A stretch of 64,000 nucleotides of DNA from a candidate division BRC1 bacterium HGW-BRC1-1 (GTDB taxonomy: Bacteria > Sumerlaeota > Sumerlaeia > Sumerlaeales > Sumerlaeaceae): contig PHCB01000005.1 in assembly GCA_002842095.1 (NCBI GenBank), forward strand, positions 1-64,000, in the 5' to 3' direction. This document shows, piece by piece, positions 35,442 to 43,793 of the stretch. The notes beneath the pieces were generated by a model, which saw only the letters and a program-made list of their open reading frames with translations, did no database searches and was not told the DNA's origin. Each line of letters starts with the position of its first letter. Positions within the stretch are counted from its first letter, which is position 1. Position numbers and translations under genes: made by a program.

Positions 35442-35476
35442 ATGCCCCCGAGTAAGACCTATCGGGGGCATTTTTT
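35442..35476 (+). terminator. Intrinsic terminator after pfp
   Basis: A perfect 10-bp stem, ATGCCCCCGA (35442-35451) with TCGGGGGCAT (35462-35471), a 10-nt loop and a run of T to 35476. It lies 38 bases after the pfp stop. Confidence 0.9.
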
Positions 35477-35577
35477 ATCCATGACGCCCAAAATGCAGCC
35501 CTGAATAGCCACCAATAGCCCTGTATTTAATAGTGATGACCGCGTAAGCCAGACCATTCTGGAAATGGAGAAGGCCG

Positions 35578-36111
35578 ATGAATTCCCCCACTATTAACCA
35601 GATAAGATACTCTTTCACCACAACCACGCTGGGGCTTCTGTGTGTGGGCCAAACCTCCCGCGGGGTATGTGCGGTTGTTTTCGGCGACGATCAGAAACTT
35701 ATGTTGGATGATCTTGCGGGGCGTTTTGCCGGAGCTGAATTGATTCCCGGCGATTGTGACAATCAGGCTGTCGCAGAACAAATCGCCCGCCGGGTCGAGT
35801 CGCCCAATGGTCAGTGCCCCTCCATCCCGCTTGATATCAGCGGCACGGCATTTCAGAAAGCTGTCTGGGAAATTTTAAGGCAAATACCCGTGGGGGCTTT
35901 AACCAGCTACAGCGAAGTGGCAAACCGCCTTGGAAGGCCCACGGCCGTGCGCGCAGTGGCCCAAGCCTGTGGTGCTAACCCCATCAGTGTACTTATCCCC
36001 TGCCACCGGGTTGTGGCCAAGAATGCTGCGTTGACCGGATATCGCTGGGGATTGGAGCGCAAAAGCTCGCTGTTGCAGCGAGAACAGGAAGCCGTCGGGG
36101 GCAAAGTCTGA
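35578..36111 (+). CDS. ogt: Methylated-DNA-protein-cysteine methyltransferase
   Basis: A 177-residue O6-alkylguanine repair protein. The active-site loop ISVLIPCHRVV has the acceptor Cys142, and GTAFQKAVWEILRQIPVG with TSYSEVA forms the DNA-binding helix region. It removes alkyl groups from guanine in a single-turnover reaction. GGAG lies a little upstream of the ATG. It stands alone and converges with nuoC, ending 20 bases away. Confidence 0.95.
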   Translation: MNSPTINQIRYSFTTTTLGLLCVGQTSRGVCAVVFGDDQKLMLDDLAGRFAGAELIPGDCDNQAVAEQIARRVESPNGQCPSIPLDISGTAFQKAVWEILRQIPVGALTSYSEVANRLGRPTAVRAVAQACGANPISVLIPCHRVVAKNAALTGYRWGLERKSSLLQREQEAVGGKV

Positions 36112-36131
36112 GCGGTGCCTCTCTCAGGCGG

Positions 36132-36791
36132 TTACGCCTCGGGAGTCTCACCGCCGGGTGATGGAGGCGTCGCTTTCGGATCATCTTTAGCCACCGCAGT
36201 GGTTGCGGGTTCAGCAGCAGCGGGCGCAGCCTTGGGAGCGGGGGGCGGTTTAGGCGCCTTCCACCCTTGCACGGCCTTTTCGTCCTCATCGGGCTTGGGA
36301 TAATAATCGTCGCCGATTTGTCGCACGTTGGAAATGCCGTGATATTCTTCGGGCTGGCGGTAGTTTTTGCGGAGCGGAAAACCCTCCCAGTCCTCCGGGC
36401 AAAGTATCCGGCGAAGCTGCGGGTGCCCCCGATATTCAATCCCCATCATATCGTAGGTTTCGCGCTCGTGCCAGTCGGCCGCAGGCCAGATGTCTACCAG
36501 ACTATCCACCTCGGGAGCTTCGCGTGGAAGTTCGACTTTTACGGCAAGGGTATGCTTATGAGTCAGGCTGGTCAGGTGAGTTACGCTGGCAAAGCACGTC
36601 GGGTAATCCACGCCTGAGATCATAAGAAGCATGTCGAATTTCATCGCAGGATCATCGCGCAAGAAACGCATTATTACGACAAGGCTGTCGGGTGCCACGG
36701 TAATAAAGGGCGACTTCACGGAAGAATCCACCGAGAGAACAGCATCTCCGAATTTCTGCTTCAAACTATCAAAAATCTGCGCGATTTCCAC
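36132..36791 (-). CDS. nuoC: NADH-quinone oxidoreductase subunit C
   Basis: The 30-kDa peripheral-arm subunit of complex I. MISGVDYP, then ADWHERETYDMMGIEYRGHP and RILCPEDWEGFPLRKNY are the NuoC signature blocks. About 50 C-terminal residues form a Pro/Ala/Lys-rich tail (APKPPPAPKAAPAAAEP) that is not part of the family fold. Start codons are unclear: GTG 36791 is chosen for its spacing from AAAGGG, but GTG 36803 and TTG 36845 are in the same frame. It follows nuoB on the same strand; nuoD is not in the window. Confidence 0.9.
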   Translation of the reverse strand: MEIAQIFDSLKQKFGDAVLSVDSSVKSPFITVAPDSLVVIMRFLRDDPAMKFDMLLMISGVDYPTCFASVTHLTSLTHKHTLAVKVELPREAPEVDSLVDIWPAADWHERETYDMMGIEYRGHPQLRRILCPEDWEGFPLRKNYRQPEEYHGISNVRQIGDDYYPKPDEDEKAVQGWKAPKPPPAPKAAPAAAEPATTAVAKDDPKATPPSPGGETPEA

Positions 36792-36860
36792 GAAGTCGTA
36801 CACCCTTTCTTGAACGAAACTATGACCGGCGCGAGCACCCTGCAATCCGGTGCAGCGTTA

Positions 36861-37514
36861 TTATTTCTTCTTGTCGAGAATCTCGCGCATCCGGGGATCC
36901 ACCGTGGAACGCCCCAGAGCGTCGGGATATAAACCCACGCGACCAGCAACAACCCGTTCGCTGCGGATCTTCTCCTGAATGCGCATCAGGCCTTCCAACA
37001 ATGCTTCGGGCCGGGGGGGGCAACCCGGCAGATAAACGTCCACCGGAACAATTTTGTCCACGCCCTTCACCACATGATATCCATGGAGGGAGTAAGGTCC
37101 GCCTCCCAGAACACAGGCACCCATGGCGATGACATATTTGGGTTCGGGCATCTGATCATAAAGCCGCTTGAGACGCGGCGCCATCTTATAGGTCACCGTA
37201 CCGGCCACGATCATCAGATCGGCCTGACGGGGCGACGGGCGGAACACGCCGGCACCGAAACGGTCCATGTCAAATTTCGCAGCTCCGGCTGCCATCATCT
37301 CAATGGCGCAGCAGGCGATACCGAAGGTGACGGGCCAGACGGAACTGAGACGCGCCCAATTGATGACGGCATCAATGGGAGCAACAATCAACGCCCGCTC
37401 CAAACCCTCACGTTTGATTTCCTCATTGAGATGTTTGCGAATCCGCTCCCGCTCAACATCGGAGTGGTCGGGATCGCCATGAAAATCGGCATCTTTATCG
37501 AGAATGTCGCCCAT
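36861..37514 (-). CDS. nuoB: NADH-quinone oxidoreductase subunit B
   Basis: A 217-residue subunit holding the N2 iron-sulfur cluster. The cluster cysteines are Cys68 and Cys69 ([10 protein letters not shown]), Cys134 (MGACVLGGG) and Cys165 (LPGCPPRPE). N2 passes electrons to quinone. AGGTGAG lies just upstream of the ATG. It is the middle gene of nuoABC, 12 bases behind nuoA. Confidence 0.97.
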   Translation of the reverse strand: MGDILDKDADFHGDPDHSDVERERIRKHLNEEIKREGLERALIVAPIDAVINWARLSSVWPVTFGIACCAIEMMAAGAAKFDMDRFGAGVFRPSPRQADLMIVAGTVTYKMAPRLKRLYDQMPEPKYVIAMGACVLGGGPYSLHGYHVVKGVDKIVPVDVYLPGCPPRPEALLEGLMRIQEKIRSERVVAGRVGLYPDALGRSTVDPRMREILDKKK

Positions 37515-37526
37515 ATTATTCTGGTC

Positions 37527-37967
37527 TCACCTTACCTGGTTCTGAGGCTCATCTAATGCCTCTGCGGTGGTTTCGGTCGACCGAATCCAGTCGAGGTTGC
37601 CATAGCGCCAGGCATAAGCCAGCCCAACAACCAGTACGCCCACAAACGTTAATATTTCCAAAAAGGCGACCCAGCCCAACCCTTGCGCCGTGAACCAGCG
37701 TAGAACTGTGGCCACGGGAAACAGGAAAACCGTCTCCACGTCGAAGACGAGAAACACCAGCGCGATGGTGTAAAAGCGAATATTGAAACGAACCCAGGAA
37801 CTGCCGATGGTCGGCTCGCCGCATTCATAAATGCGCATCTTGTCCCTGCCATAAATCGACGGACGCAGAAGCCAGCCGAGAGCAAGGTTGCCGTAACAAA
37901 AAGCCACGCCGACAACGACGAATACCAGAACGGCAGTGAAATCGAAAAGGATGGGATTGTTCTGCAT
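37527..37967 (-). CDS. nuoA: NADH-quinone oxidoreductase subunit A
   Basis: A 146-residue membrane subunit of complex I with three helices. YECGEPTIGSSWVRFNIRFY and ALVFLVFDVETVFLFPVA are the family signatures. It is the first gene of the nuo operon. The 250 bases upstream separate it from divergent small lipoproteins. Confidence 0.97.
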   Translation of the reverse strand: MQNNPILFDFTAVLVFVVVGVAFCYGNLALGWLLRPSIYGRDKMRIYECGEPTIGSSWVRFNIRFYTIALVFLVFDVETVFLFPVATVLRWFTAQGLGWVAFLEILTFVGVLVVGLAYAWRYGNLDWIRSTETTAEALDEPQNQVR

Positions 37968-38220
37968 GGGGATTGAACCAGGCTCCTCGCCGTGGAATGA
38001 ACACCAATTCGGGGTCTTGTCGGGCGCAATGCAACATATTTACGACATTTTATCTGTCATCGGATGAGGGCAAAAAATGCAGCCATCAGGGGGTCTCCGG
38101 GGGCAAAATGCCCAAATGTAAAAAGATAGCATTTTGATGCATTATTTGTCTTGATTTCCCCCCAGTGGAGCACGAGAACGTTCCCCGAGGTTACAAATTC
38201 TGTCTATGGAGGCTGAACTC

Positions 38221-38406
38221 ATGAAGTTTGTGAAGATCACTCTGGCTGCTGCTGCAGCCGCAATGTTGCTCGCAGGTTGCTGCTCGACCATGAATGCGAA
38301 GTGCTACCCGTATCCGCTGTATGATTACTCCCCCGCCAAGGTTTGTGGCACGGTTTGCGCGCCTTCTTGCGCAACTCCCTGCGCAGCTCCCTGCCCGGTT
38401 AAGTAA
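38221..38406 (+). CDS. Small cysteine-rich lipoprotein
   Basis: A 61-residue lipoprotein. The signal ends in the lipobox LLAGC with Cys20 or 21 as the lipidated residue. The mature part is only about 40 residues and holds many Cys residues (VCGTVCAPSCATPCAAPC). GGAGG in TATGGAGGCTG lies 7 bases before the ATG, excluding the outer start at 38206. The next gene is a paralogue 3 bases away. No family is recognised; a role in envelope structure or metal binding is guesswork. Confidence 0.8.
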   Translation: MKFVKITLAAAAAAMLLAGCCSTMNAKCYPYPLYDYSPAKVCGTVCAPSCATPCAAPCPVK

Positions 38407-38409
38407 ATC

Positions 38410-38622
38410 ATGAAAGCCGTTAAAATCACCCTGGTCGTTCTCGCTGCCGTGGCCCTTTCGGGTTGCTGCACGTCAGTCCCCACCTGCAACGGACCACAGG
38501 CCATCATCGATGTGTCGCCGGTTCGCATTCAAGGGACCTGTCGTCCAGAGGTGAACAAGAGTTGGGGCTGTGGCAATTCGTACAACTGTGCGGACTGGTC
38601 CACAAATCGCAGCTACTTGTAA
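38410..38622 (+). CDS. Small cysteine-rich lipoprotein, paralogue of the previous gene
   Basis: A 70-residue lipoprotein with N terminus MKAVKITLVVLAAVALSGCC, matching the start of its neighbour (MKFVKITLAAAAAAMLLAGCC). The lipobox is ALSGC. The mature part has paired Cys residues (GCGNSYNC) and a Pro/Val-rich stretch (IDVSPVRIQGTC). It begins 3 bases after the previous stop, and a strong terminator follows, so the two form a two-gene operon made by duplication. Confidence 0.8.
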   Translation: MKAVKITLVVLAAVALSGCCTSVPTCNGPQAIIDVSPVRIQGTCRPEVNKSWGCGNSYNCADWSTNRSYL

Positions 38623-38661
38623 ACGGCTTGATCGTCTGGAGTTTCCAGTCGAACTGCTTCG

Positions 38662-38693
38662 AAAGGCCGCCTTCGGGCGGCTTTTCTTTTTTT
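38662..38693 (+). terminator. Intrinsic terminator after the lipoprotein pair
   Basis: GCCGCC (38666-38671) and GGCGGC (38676-38681) pair around a TTCG tetraloop, extended by AAAG and CTTTT, and lead into a long T-rich tract. Confidence 0.92.
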
Positions 38694-38755
38694 ATACCAC
38701 CCTGCCCGCCTCCCACGCTTGACTTGGGCAAGGTGAAGGGTCACATCTTGGCATC

Positions 38756-39187
38756 ATGACCGAAATCGTTTCCCCCACCCAACCCAGCAATCAGGACAGG
38801 TTAGCTGCTGCTGTCGCGCATCTTGCCGGCATTGTGCCGCTCTTCGGCATGTTAATCCCCGCCGGCATCTGGGCCGCTTCGCGCAGTGACAACAAGTTCC
38901 TGAAGACAAACGCGACCCGCGCTTTGGCAGCCCAGATTTTTCTGCTCGTTTACCTCCTTCTCATTCCGGGTCTGGGCACCATTCTCGCCCTGATCTTCGC
39001 GGCCAACCAGGCGGGGTTCTTTACAGGAATCATTCACACCCTCTCCATTTTCACCCTGCAGGCTGGTCTGGTTCTTTCATGGTTGATGTTCGCATACGCC
39101 GCGGTACGAGTTTACCTTGACGGCGACTTTCGCTACCCCGTGCTTACACTCGCCATTGAAGGACCGCCACCGGCACCAACCAGTTGA
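38756..39187 (+). CDS. DUF4870 family membrane protein
   Basis: A 143-residue protein with three to four membrane helices. The family marks are the N-terminal RLAAAVAHLAGIVPLFG, the KFLKTNATRALAAQI segment and the final DGDFRYPV. The function of DUF4870 proteins is unknown. No clear ribosome site precedes the ATG. It ends 21 bases before pyrB, so they may be co-transcribed. Confidence 0.85.
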   Translation: MTEIVSPTQPSNQDRLAAAVAHLAGIVPLFGMLIPAGIWAASRSDNKFLKTNATRALAAQIFLLVYLLLIPGLGTILALIFAANQAGFFTGIIHTLSIFTLQAGLVLSWLMFAYAAVRVYLDGDFRYPVLTLAIEGPPPAPTS

Positions 39188-39208
39188 CAACCATCGGGAG
39201 AAACCTCG

Positions 39209-40168
39209 TTGCAAACCCCGCCCTCTGCTCCGCTAAGTTCTGCTCCTAACGTCTTCGCTCGCAAACACCTCCTCGGTCTGGAAGATCTGACCGCAGAAGA
39301 AATCACAACCATCCTCGATAATGCCGTCGGCATGAAAGACGTCTTCACCCGCGACGTTAAAAAAGTGCCCACGTTGCGCGGTAAAACTGTCTGCAATCTG
39401 TTTTTCGAGAATTCCACCCGCACCCGAACTTCGTTCGAAATTGCCGCCAAGCGCCTCTCGGCAGACGTTGTGAATTTCAACGTTTCCACAAGTAGCGTGA
39501 CGAAGGGTGAGTCACTTCTCGACACAGCCCGCACCATTCAAGCGATGCACGTCGACATGGTCGTGATGCGTCACAACTGTCCAGGCACCCCCAAGTTGCT
39601 TAGCGAGAGGCTCGACATGGCGGTCATCAACGCCGGTGACGGCGCCCACGAGCACCCCACCCAGGGCCTTCTGGATACGTTCACCATTCGGGAAAAGAAG
39701 GGACGCATCGAGGGACTGAAAGTTGCCATTGTTGGCGACATTCGACATTCCCGTGTTGCGAGATCCAACATCTGGGCGTTGCGAAAACTGGGAGCGCGCG
39801 TTGCCTTGGTTGGGCCATCAACGTTGGTCCAGCGGGAGTTCGAAGGCCTGGGTTGCGAAATCCATCACAACCTGAAGGAAGGCATCGCCGATGCGGATGT
39901 GATCAACATTCTCCGCATCCAGCTCGAACGGCAACGGAAGAATCTTTTTCCGAGCATTCGAGAGTATCGTCTTCTTTACGGCATCACGCGCGAGCGGCTG
40001 AAGTATGCGAAGCCTGATGTCCTCATCATGCATCCAGGACCGATCAACCGTGGCGTTGAAATTTCTCAGGAAGTCGCCGATGGCCCCCGCTCGGCAATCA
40101 CGGAACAAGTGACCAACGGCATCGCCGTGCGAATGGCTGTGCTTTATTTGCTCAGCCTCAACACTTAA
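39209..40168 (+). CDS. pyrB: Aspartate carbamoyltransferase catalytic subunit
   Basis: A 319-residue enzyme that condenses aspartate with carbamoyl phosphate in pyrimidine synthesis. The carbamoyl-phosphate loop is [16 protein letters not shown], followed by [16 protein letters not shown] and the closing [14 protein letters not shown] start with GGGAG about nine bases upstream; the first 25 residues form a Pro/Ser-rich lead typical of longer members. The usual pyrC partner is not adjacent. It converges with ribH. Confidence 0.96.
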   Translation: MQTPPSAPLSSAPNVFARKHLLGLEDLTAEEITTILDNAVGMKDVFTRDVKKVPTLRGKTVCNLFFENSTRTRTSFEIAAKRLSADVVNFNVSTSSVTKGESLLDTARTIQAMHVDMVVMRHNCPGTPKLLSERLDMAVINAGDGAHEHPTQGLLDTFTIREKKGRIEGLKVAIVGDIRHSRVARSNIWALRKLGARVALVGPSTLVQREFEGLGCEIHHNLKEGIADADVINILRIQLERQRKNLFPSIREYRLLYGITRERLKYAKPDVLIMHPGPINRGVEISQEVADGPRSAITEQVTNGIAVRMAVLYLLSLNT

Positions 40169-40207
40169 CAAGTGGCCTGAACTGAAGCACAGGTCTCCGT
40201 TAATTTT

Positions 40208-40687
40208 TTATTTCCCAATAAGTTTAAACAAGTTAGCTAATTCCAAAGCTGCCAGGGCGGCTTCCCATCCTTTGTTGTCGGACCGCTCGCCGCTGCGTGC
40301 GACTGCCTGTTGGAGGTTTTCAACTGTTAACACGGCATTGCCCATGGCCACTTCGGCCTGGAGGGTGAGTGCTCCGATCCCGCGCATGGCTTCTCCAGCA
40401 ACAAAGGTGTAGTGATCCGTCTCGCCGCGAATAACGCAACCACAGCAGACGATGCCATCGTACTGTTGGCCGTCCCGCCCGTGGTTCATCGCGCGCGCGG
40501 CAACAGCTGGCACTTCCAGCGCACCGGGGCACCAAAAGACATCAATGTCATCGGACGCCACGCCGTTCTCTTCAAGGCACTGGCATGCGCCTTGCACCAA
40601 TTTCTCCGTGATAAAATCGTTGTAACGGCTCGACACCACCGCAAACCGCAATCCGTGGCCGTTGGTGCTTTCGTTGAAAACGGGCAT
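40208..40687 (-). CDS. ribH: 6,7-dimethyl-8-ribityllumazine synthase
   Basis: A 159-residue lumazine synthase, the penultimate step of riboflavin synthesis. RFAVVSSRYNDFITEKL is the N-terminal substrate loop, GALEVPAVA the phosphate site, and GETDHYTFVAGEAMRGI holds the catalytic His. ATG 40687 gives the usual family length; the frame runs 43 codons further but that part matches nothing. It is divergent from trpF with 91 bases between the starts. The rest of the riboflavin pathway is absent here. Confidence 0.96.
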   Translation of the reverse strand: MPVFNESTNGHGLRFAVVSSRYNDFITEKLVQGACQCLEENGVASDDIDVFWCPGALEVPAVAARAMNHGRDGQQYDGIVCCGCVIRGETDHYTFVAGEAMRGIGALTLQAEVAMGNAVLTVENLQQAVARSGERSDNKGWEAALAALELANLFKLIGK

Positions 40688-40778
40688 AGCAAATTGTCCA
40701 ATCTTGTAGGATGATCCAATTGGGAAAGTACCCCGGACGAGTTCAAAGTTTTTCAGCAACAGTAAGAAAGAGAGAATC

Positions 40779-41423
40779 ATGGCGAACGTGCGTGTGAAAA
40801 TTTGCGGGATCACCAATCTGGCCGACGCCGAAATGGCATGCCGCGCGGGTGCAGATTTTCTGGGTTACGTTTTTCACGAGCCCAGTCCCCGCAACATCGC
40901 CCTTGAGAACGCGGCTTTTATAATTCGCGCCATGATCCACCGCCACCCGTCTGTGCGCCATGTGGGTTTATTTGTCGATAGATCCGTGGAAGAGATTGCT
41001 GCGGCCCGCGCTCGCACCTCATTCGACATCGCCCAGCTTCACGGCAACGAATCGGTTGAAACTTGCATCGCTCTCACCACGCTCGGTATCCCGATTATCA
41101 AAGTTCTTAAATTTGGCGAAGGCGCTCCAGCCGTCAACTGGAGCGCTTTCGCACCAACCTATTTTCTCTGCGACACATATGATGCCAAACGCGCAGGCGG
41201 CACCGGCCGCACTTTCGATCCGGAAGCCTTACCGCCAGATATGCCCATGGATTGTTGCTTCGTTGCGGGCGGGCTTAACGCCCAAAACGTGGGGGCCATC
41301 GTCGAACAACTGAAACCTTTCGCAGTCGACGCATCATCCTCTGTCGAGGCCTCACCGGGGCGGAAATCACCAGAACTCGTCGAACAGTTTATCGCCGCCA
41401 CCCGGGGGGTGAATGGAGAATGA
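40779..41423 (+). CDS. trpF: Phosphoribosylanthranilate isomerase
   Basis: A 214-residue TIM barrel that performs the Amadori step of tryptophan synthesis. [12 protein letters not shown] has the catalytic Cys, AQLHGNE follows, CDTYD holds the catalytic Asp region, and [11 protein letters not shown] with DASSSVE makes the phosphate site. GAAAGAGAG precedes the ATG. Its TGA overlaps the trpB ATG. Confidence 0.96.
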   Translation: MANVRVKICGITNLADAEMACRAGADFLGYVFHEPSPRNIALENAAFIIRAMIHRHPSVRHVGLFVDRSVEEIAAARARTSFDIAQLHGNESVETCIALTTLGIPIIKVLKFGEGAPAVNWSAFAPTYFLCDTYDAKRAGGTGRTFDPEALPPDMPMDCCFVAGGLNAQNVGAIVEQLKPFAVDASSSVEASPGRKSPELVEQFIAATRGVNGE

Positions 41424-42661
41424 CGCCAACGGTTAGCGATAACACCATGAAAGAGACAACTCTAAAGACCAACCTCCCCGACCCCAGCGGCCACTACGGC
41501 CAGTTCGGCGGCCGCTACGTACCAGAGACCCTCATGCCTGCCTTGGTGGAGCTTGAAGCGGAATACGAGAAAGCTCGCCTCGATCCCTTGTTTCAGGAAG
41601 AGCTGGATTACTATCTGGAGAAGTATGTCGGACGGGCAACTCCCCTGTTTCGCGCCGATCGTCTCTCTGCGACCCTCGGGCGTGGTTGCCGCGTTTATCT
41701 GAAACGCGAGGACCTCGCCCACACCGGCGCCCACAAGATCAACAATACGATGGGTCAGGCTCTGCTTGCCAAACGCATCGGCAAGCCGCGCGTAATTGCT
41801 GAAACCGGAGCCGGCCAGCACGGTGTGGCAACGGCCACTGCCTGCGCGCTGCTCGGGTTGGAATGCGAAGTTTTTATGGGCGAAGAGGACGTTGAGCGTC
41901 AAAAGCTGAACGTCTTCCGCATGGAACTCCTCGGGGCCAAGGTGACCACGGTCATGTGCGGCAGCCGCACCCTGAAGGATGCCACCAGCGAGGCCTTCCG
42001 CGACTGGATGGCGCGCTGTGAAGACACCCATTACATCGTTGGTTCGGTGGTTGGCCCGCACCCCTTCCCCATGATCGTCCGTGATTTTCAGGCAGTGATC
42101 GGTGTGGAAAGCCGCGCTCAGATTCTTGAAGCGGAGGGTCGCCTGCCCGATGCGGTGGTGGCCTGCGTCGGCGGCGGCAGCAATGCCATGGGAATCTTCC
42201 ACCCGTTCCGAGACGATGCCTCAGTGAAATTGATTGGCGTGGAAGCCGCCGGCTTCGGGATCAACACCCAGCAACATGCGGCCAGCATCGGTGGCGGACA
42301 AATTGGCGTTTTTCACGGCGCGAAGATTTATGTCCTGCAAACCGAGGACGGACAAATCACTCCCGCCCACAGTATTTCGGCGGGACTCGACTACCCCGGC
42401 ACGGGCCCCGAACATGGTTATCTCTCCGCCAGTGGGCGTGCCTCATACGAATCTGTGACCGACGAAGAATCCCTTGAAGGCGTGAAGCTTCTCTGTCTCA
42501 CGGAGGGGATCATTCCCGCGCTGGAGACCGCCCATGCCATTGCCCACTTGCACAAGGTTGTGGCAGAACTTCCCGAGGGCGCGCTGATCATTCTGTGTCT
42601 ATCCGGTCGGGGCGACAAGGACGTCTTTAGCATCGCTAAAGGGATCGGGCGGGAGCTTTAA
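41420..42661 (+). CDS. trpB: Tryptophan synthase beta chain
   Basis: A 413-residue PLP enzyme joining indole and serine. [14 protein letters not shown] opens the fold, [10 protein letters not shown] carries the PLP Lys106, [13 protein letters not shown] and GGGSNAMG bind the substrate and phosphate, and LSGRGDKDV closes it. ATG 41420 overlaps the trpF stop as ATGA. The alpha chain (trpA), which usually follows, is not adjacent; an unrelated amidase gene lies on the other strand. Confidence 0.97.
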   Translation: MTPTVSDNTMKETTLKTNLPDPSGHYGQFGGRYVPETLMPALVELEAEYEKARLDPLFQEELDYYLEKYVGRATPLFRADRLSATLGRGCRVYLKREDLAHTGAHKINNTMGQALLAKRIGKPRVIAETGAGQHGVATATACALLGLECEVFMGEEDVERQKLNVFRMELLGAKVTTVMCGSRTLKDATSEAFRDWMARCEDTHYIVGSVVGPHPFPMIVRDFQAVIGVESRAQILEAEGRLPDAVVACVGGGSNAMGIFHPFRDDASVKLIGVEAAGFGINTQQHAASIGGGQIGVFHGAKIYVLQTEDGQITPAHSISAGLDYPGTGPEHGYLSASGRASYESVTDEESLEGVKLLCLTEGIIPALETAHAIAHLHKVVAELPEGALIILCLSGRGDKDVFSIAKGIGREL

Positions 42662-42673
42662 TTTAGCGGGCGG

Positions 42674-43399
42674 TCACTTACCGCCGAGGTAAGCCTTGCG
42701 CAGAGCCTTGCGGATTTCCCCTTCGAAGAAGCCGCTCGCCACGTAGGGATAGAGATATTTGCCCGGGCAGGCCGTGGAGGCATACTCCAGATGTCCGCGC
42801 AGCGTGGCGGGGTCGATGTTATACTTATCCGAAATCCACGCCATGAGATCCACCAGAGCTTTCAACTGCGCCTCATTGGCCGTCTGCAATTCGTAGTTCC
42901 CCATCACGCAGAACAACACGTGTCCGGAGGGATCGTACTTCGTGTTCGTGTCGCCGACTTTTGTCACGTCGCGGGCTTCGTAAATCTTTCCGTTCACGTC
43001 CACCAGATAGTGGTATGGAATGTCTGCCCAGCCCTTTTGCTCCCAACCATATTTCTGCAACCCTTGGAGCGCCTTCGCAAAGTCGTGATCCGCAGCCAGG
43101 GCCTTGTTGGTCCCCTCGTGGTGGAAGGTCAGGAAAGTGGGCGTGTGAGTGCGCATGGTACCGCTGCTCTCGCCACCGCCCCACTCAGCTTTGGTGATGA
43201 TGACAGGCTGTGGCACGCGCGGCGAGGGGTTTACTGTGCCACTGGTCTCGGCACCGAAAGTTCGGCCCATCTCCAATTGCCGCAACGCCATGGGACGGGG
43301 TTCATCGGAGGGTTTGAATTCAGACTGAGCCCAGGACGAACCGACGAAGGTCAGGATAGAAGCCGCTAACACCATGCTTATAAATGGATTCATGGTCAT
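42674..43399 (-). CDS. N-acetylmuramoyl-L-alanine amidase (PGRP/amidase_2 fold)
   Basis: A 241-residue exported amidase that cleaves the bond between muramic acid and the stem peptide of peptidoglycan. MTMNPFISMVLAASILTFVGS with SWAQ is a signal peptide. The fold starts at ITKAEWGGG; Zn ligands are His93 or 94 (TFHHEGT), His203 (LRGHLE) and Cys211 (STACPGK), with GWADIPYHYLVDVNGKIYE between them. The outer start overlaps the TGA of the upstream lipoprotein gene (43396-43399), so the two are coupled. Confidence 0.9.
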   Translation of the reverse strand: MTMNPFISMVLAASILTFVGSSWAQSEFKPSDEPRPMALRQLEMGRTFGAETSGTVNPSPRVPQPVIITKAEWGGGESSGTMRTHTPTFLTFHHEGTNKALAADHDFAKALQGLQKYGWEQKGWADIPYHYLVDVNGKIYEARDVTKVGDTNTKYDPSGHVLFCVMGNYELQTANEAQLKALVDLMAWISDKYNIDPATLRGHLEYASTACPGKYLYPYVASGFFEGEIRKALRKAYLGGK

Positions 43400-43734
43400 T
43401 GTCCCTTTCGCACAGGCATGGCCAAATCAAGGGGATCGACGGGGGCGGAAGCCAGCGTGGTGGACGCCTGACTTACGGTCTCGGCGCGCGGCAAATTATT
43501 AAGGGGCGTGCCGGGTGACGCGGTGATGCGACTGGGGGAAAGCGTGGATTCGTCAGGTAGTGGTGTCCGCGCTGCAAAAGCGGCCGATGGCGATGGCGAC
43601 GTTGACGCCGGGCCAGCTGCCGCTGCGAAGATGGGAGGGGTCTCTCCCCGCCGCGGCGATGGCGTAATCGAAGAACATGCGGTTAAGGCCAGTGCGAGAC
43701 CGCTCAGAGCGATCCCGGCGAGAAGTTTAGACAT
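43396..43734 (-). CDS. Small Pro/Ser-rich lipoprotein
   Basis: A 112-residue lipoprotein starting MSKLLAGIALSGLALALTACSS, with lipobox LTAC. The mature part is low-complexity, rich in Pro, Ser, Ala and Thr, as in spacers tethering to the outer membrane or wall. AGGTGAG precedes ATG 43734, which excludes the outer start at 43797. It is translationally coupled to the amidase and follows the ABC exporter, suggesting a cell-envelope cluster. Confidence 0.7.
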   Translation of the reverse strand: MSKLLAGIALSGLALALTACSSITPSPRRGETPPIFAAAAGPASTSPSPSAAFAARTPLPDESTLSPSRITASPGTPLNNLPRAETVSQASTTLASAPVDPLDLAMPVRKGQ

Positions 43735-43793
43735 GGGAAACTCACCTCGTGATATTAGAGCCGTAAGCAGTTGAACCGCCGCCGAAACAGATG

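Noticed and set aside
42669-42685. GGCGGT/ACCGCC hairpin as a terminator for trpB
   Set aside because: It lies at the 3' end of the amidase coding region and has no T-tract; the base pairing may be incidental.
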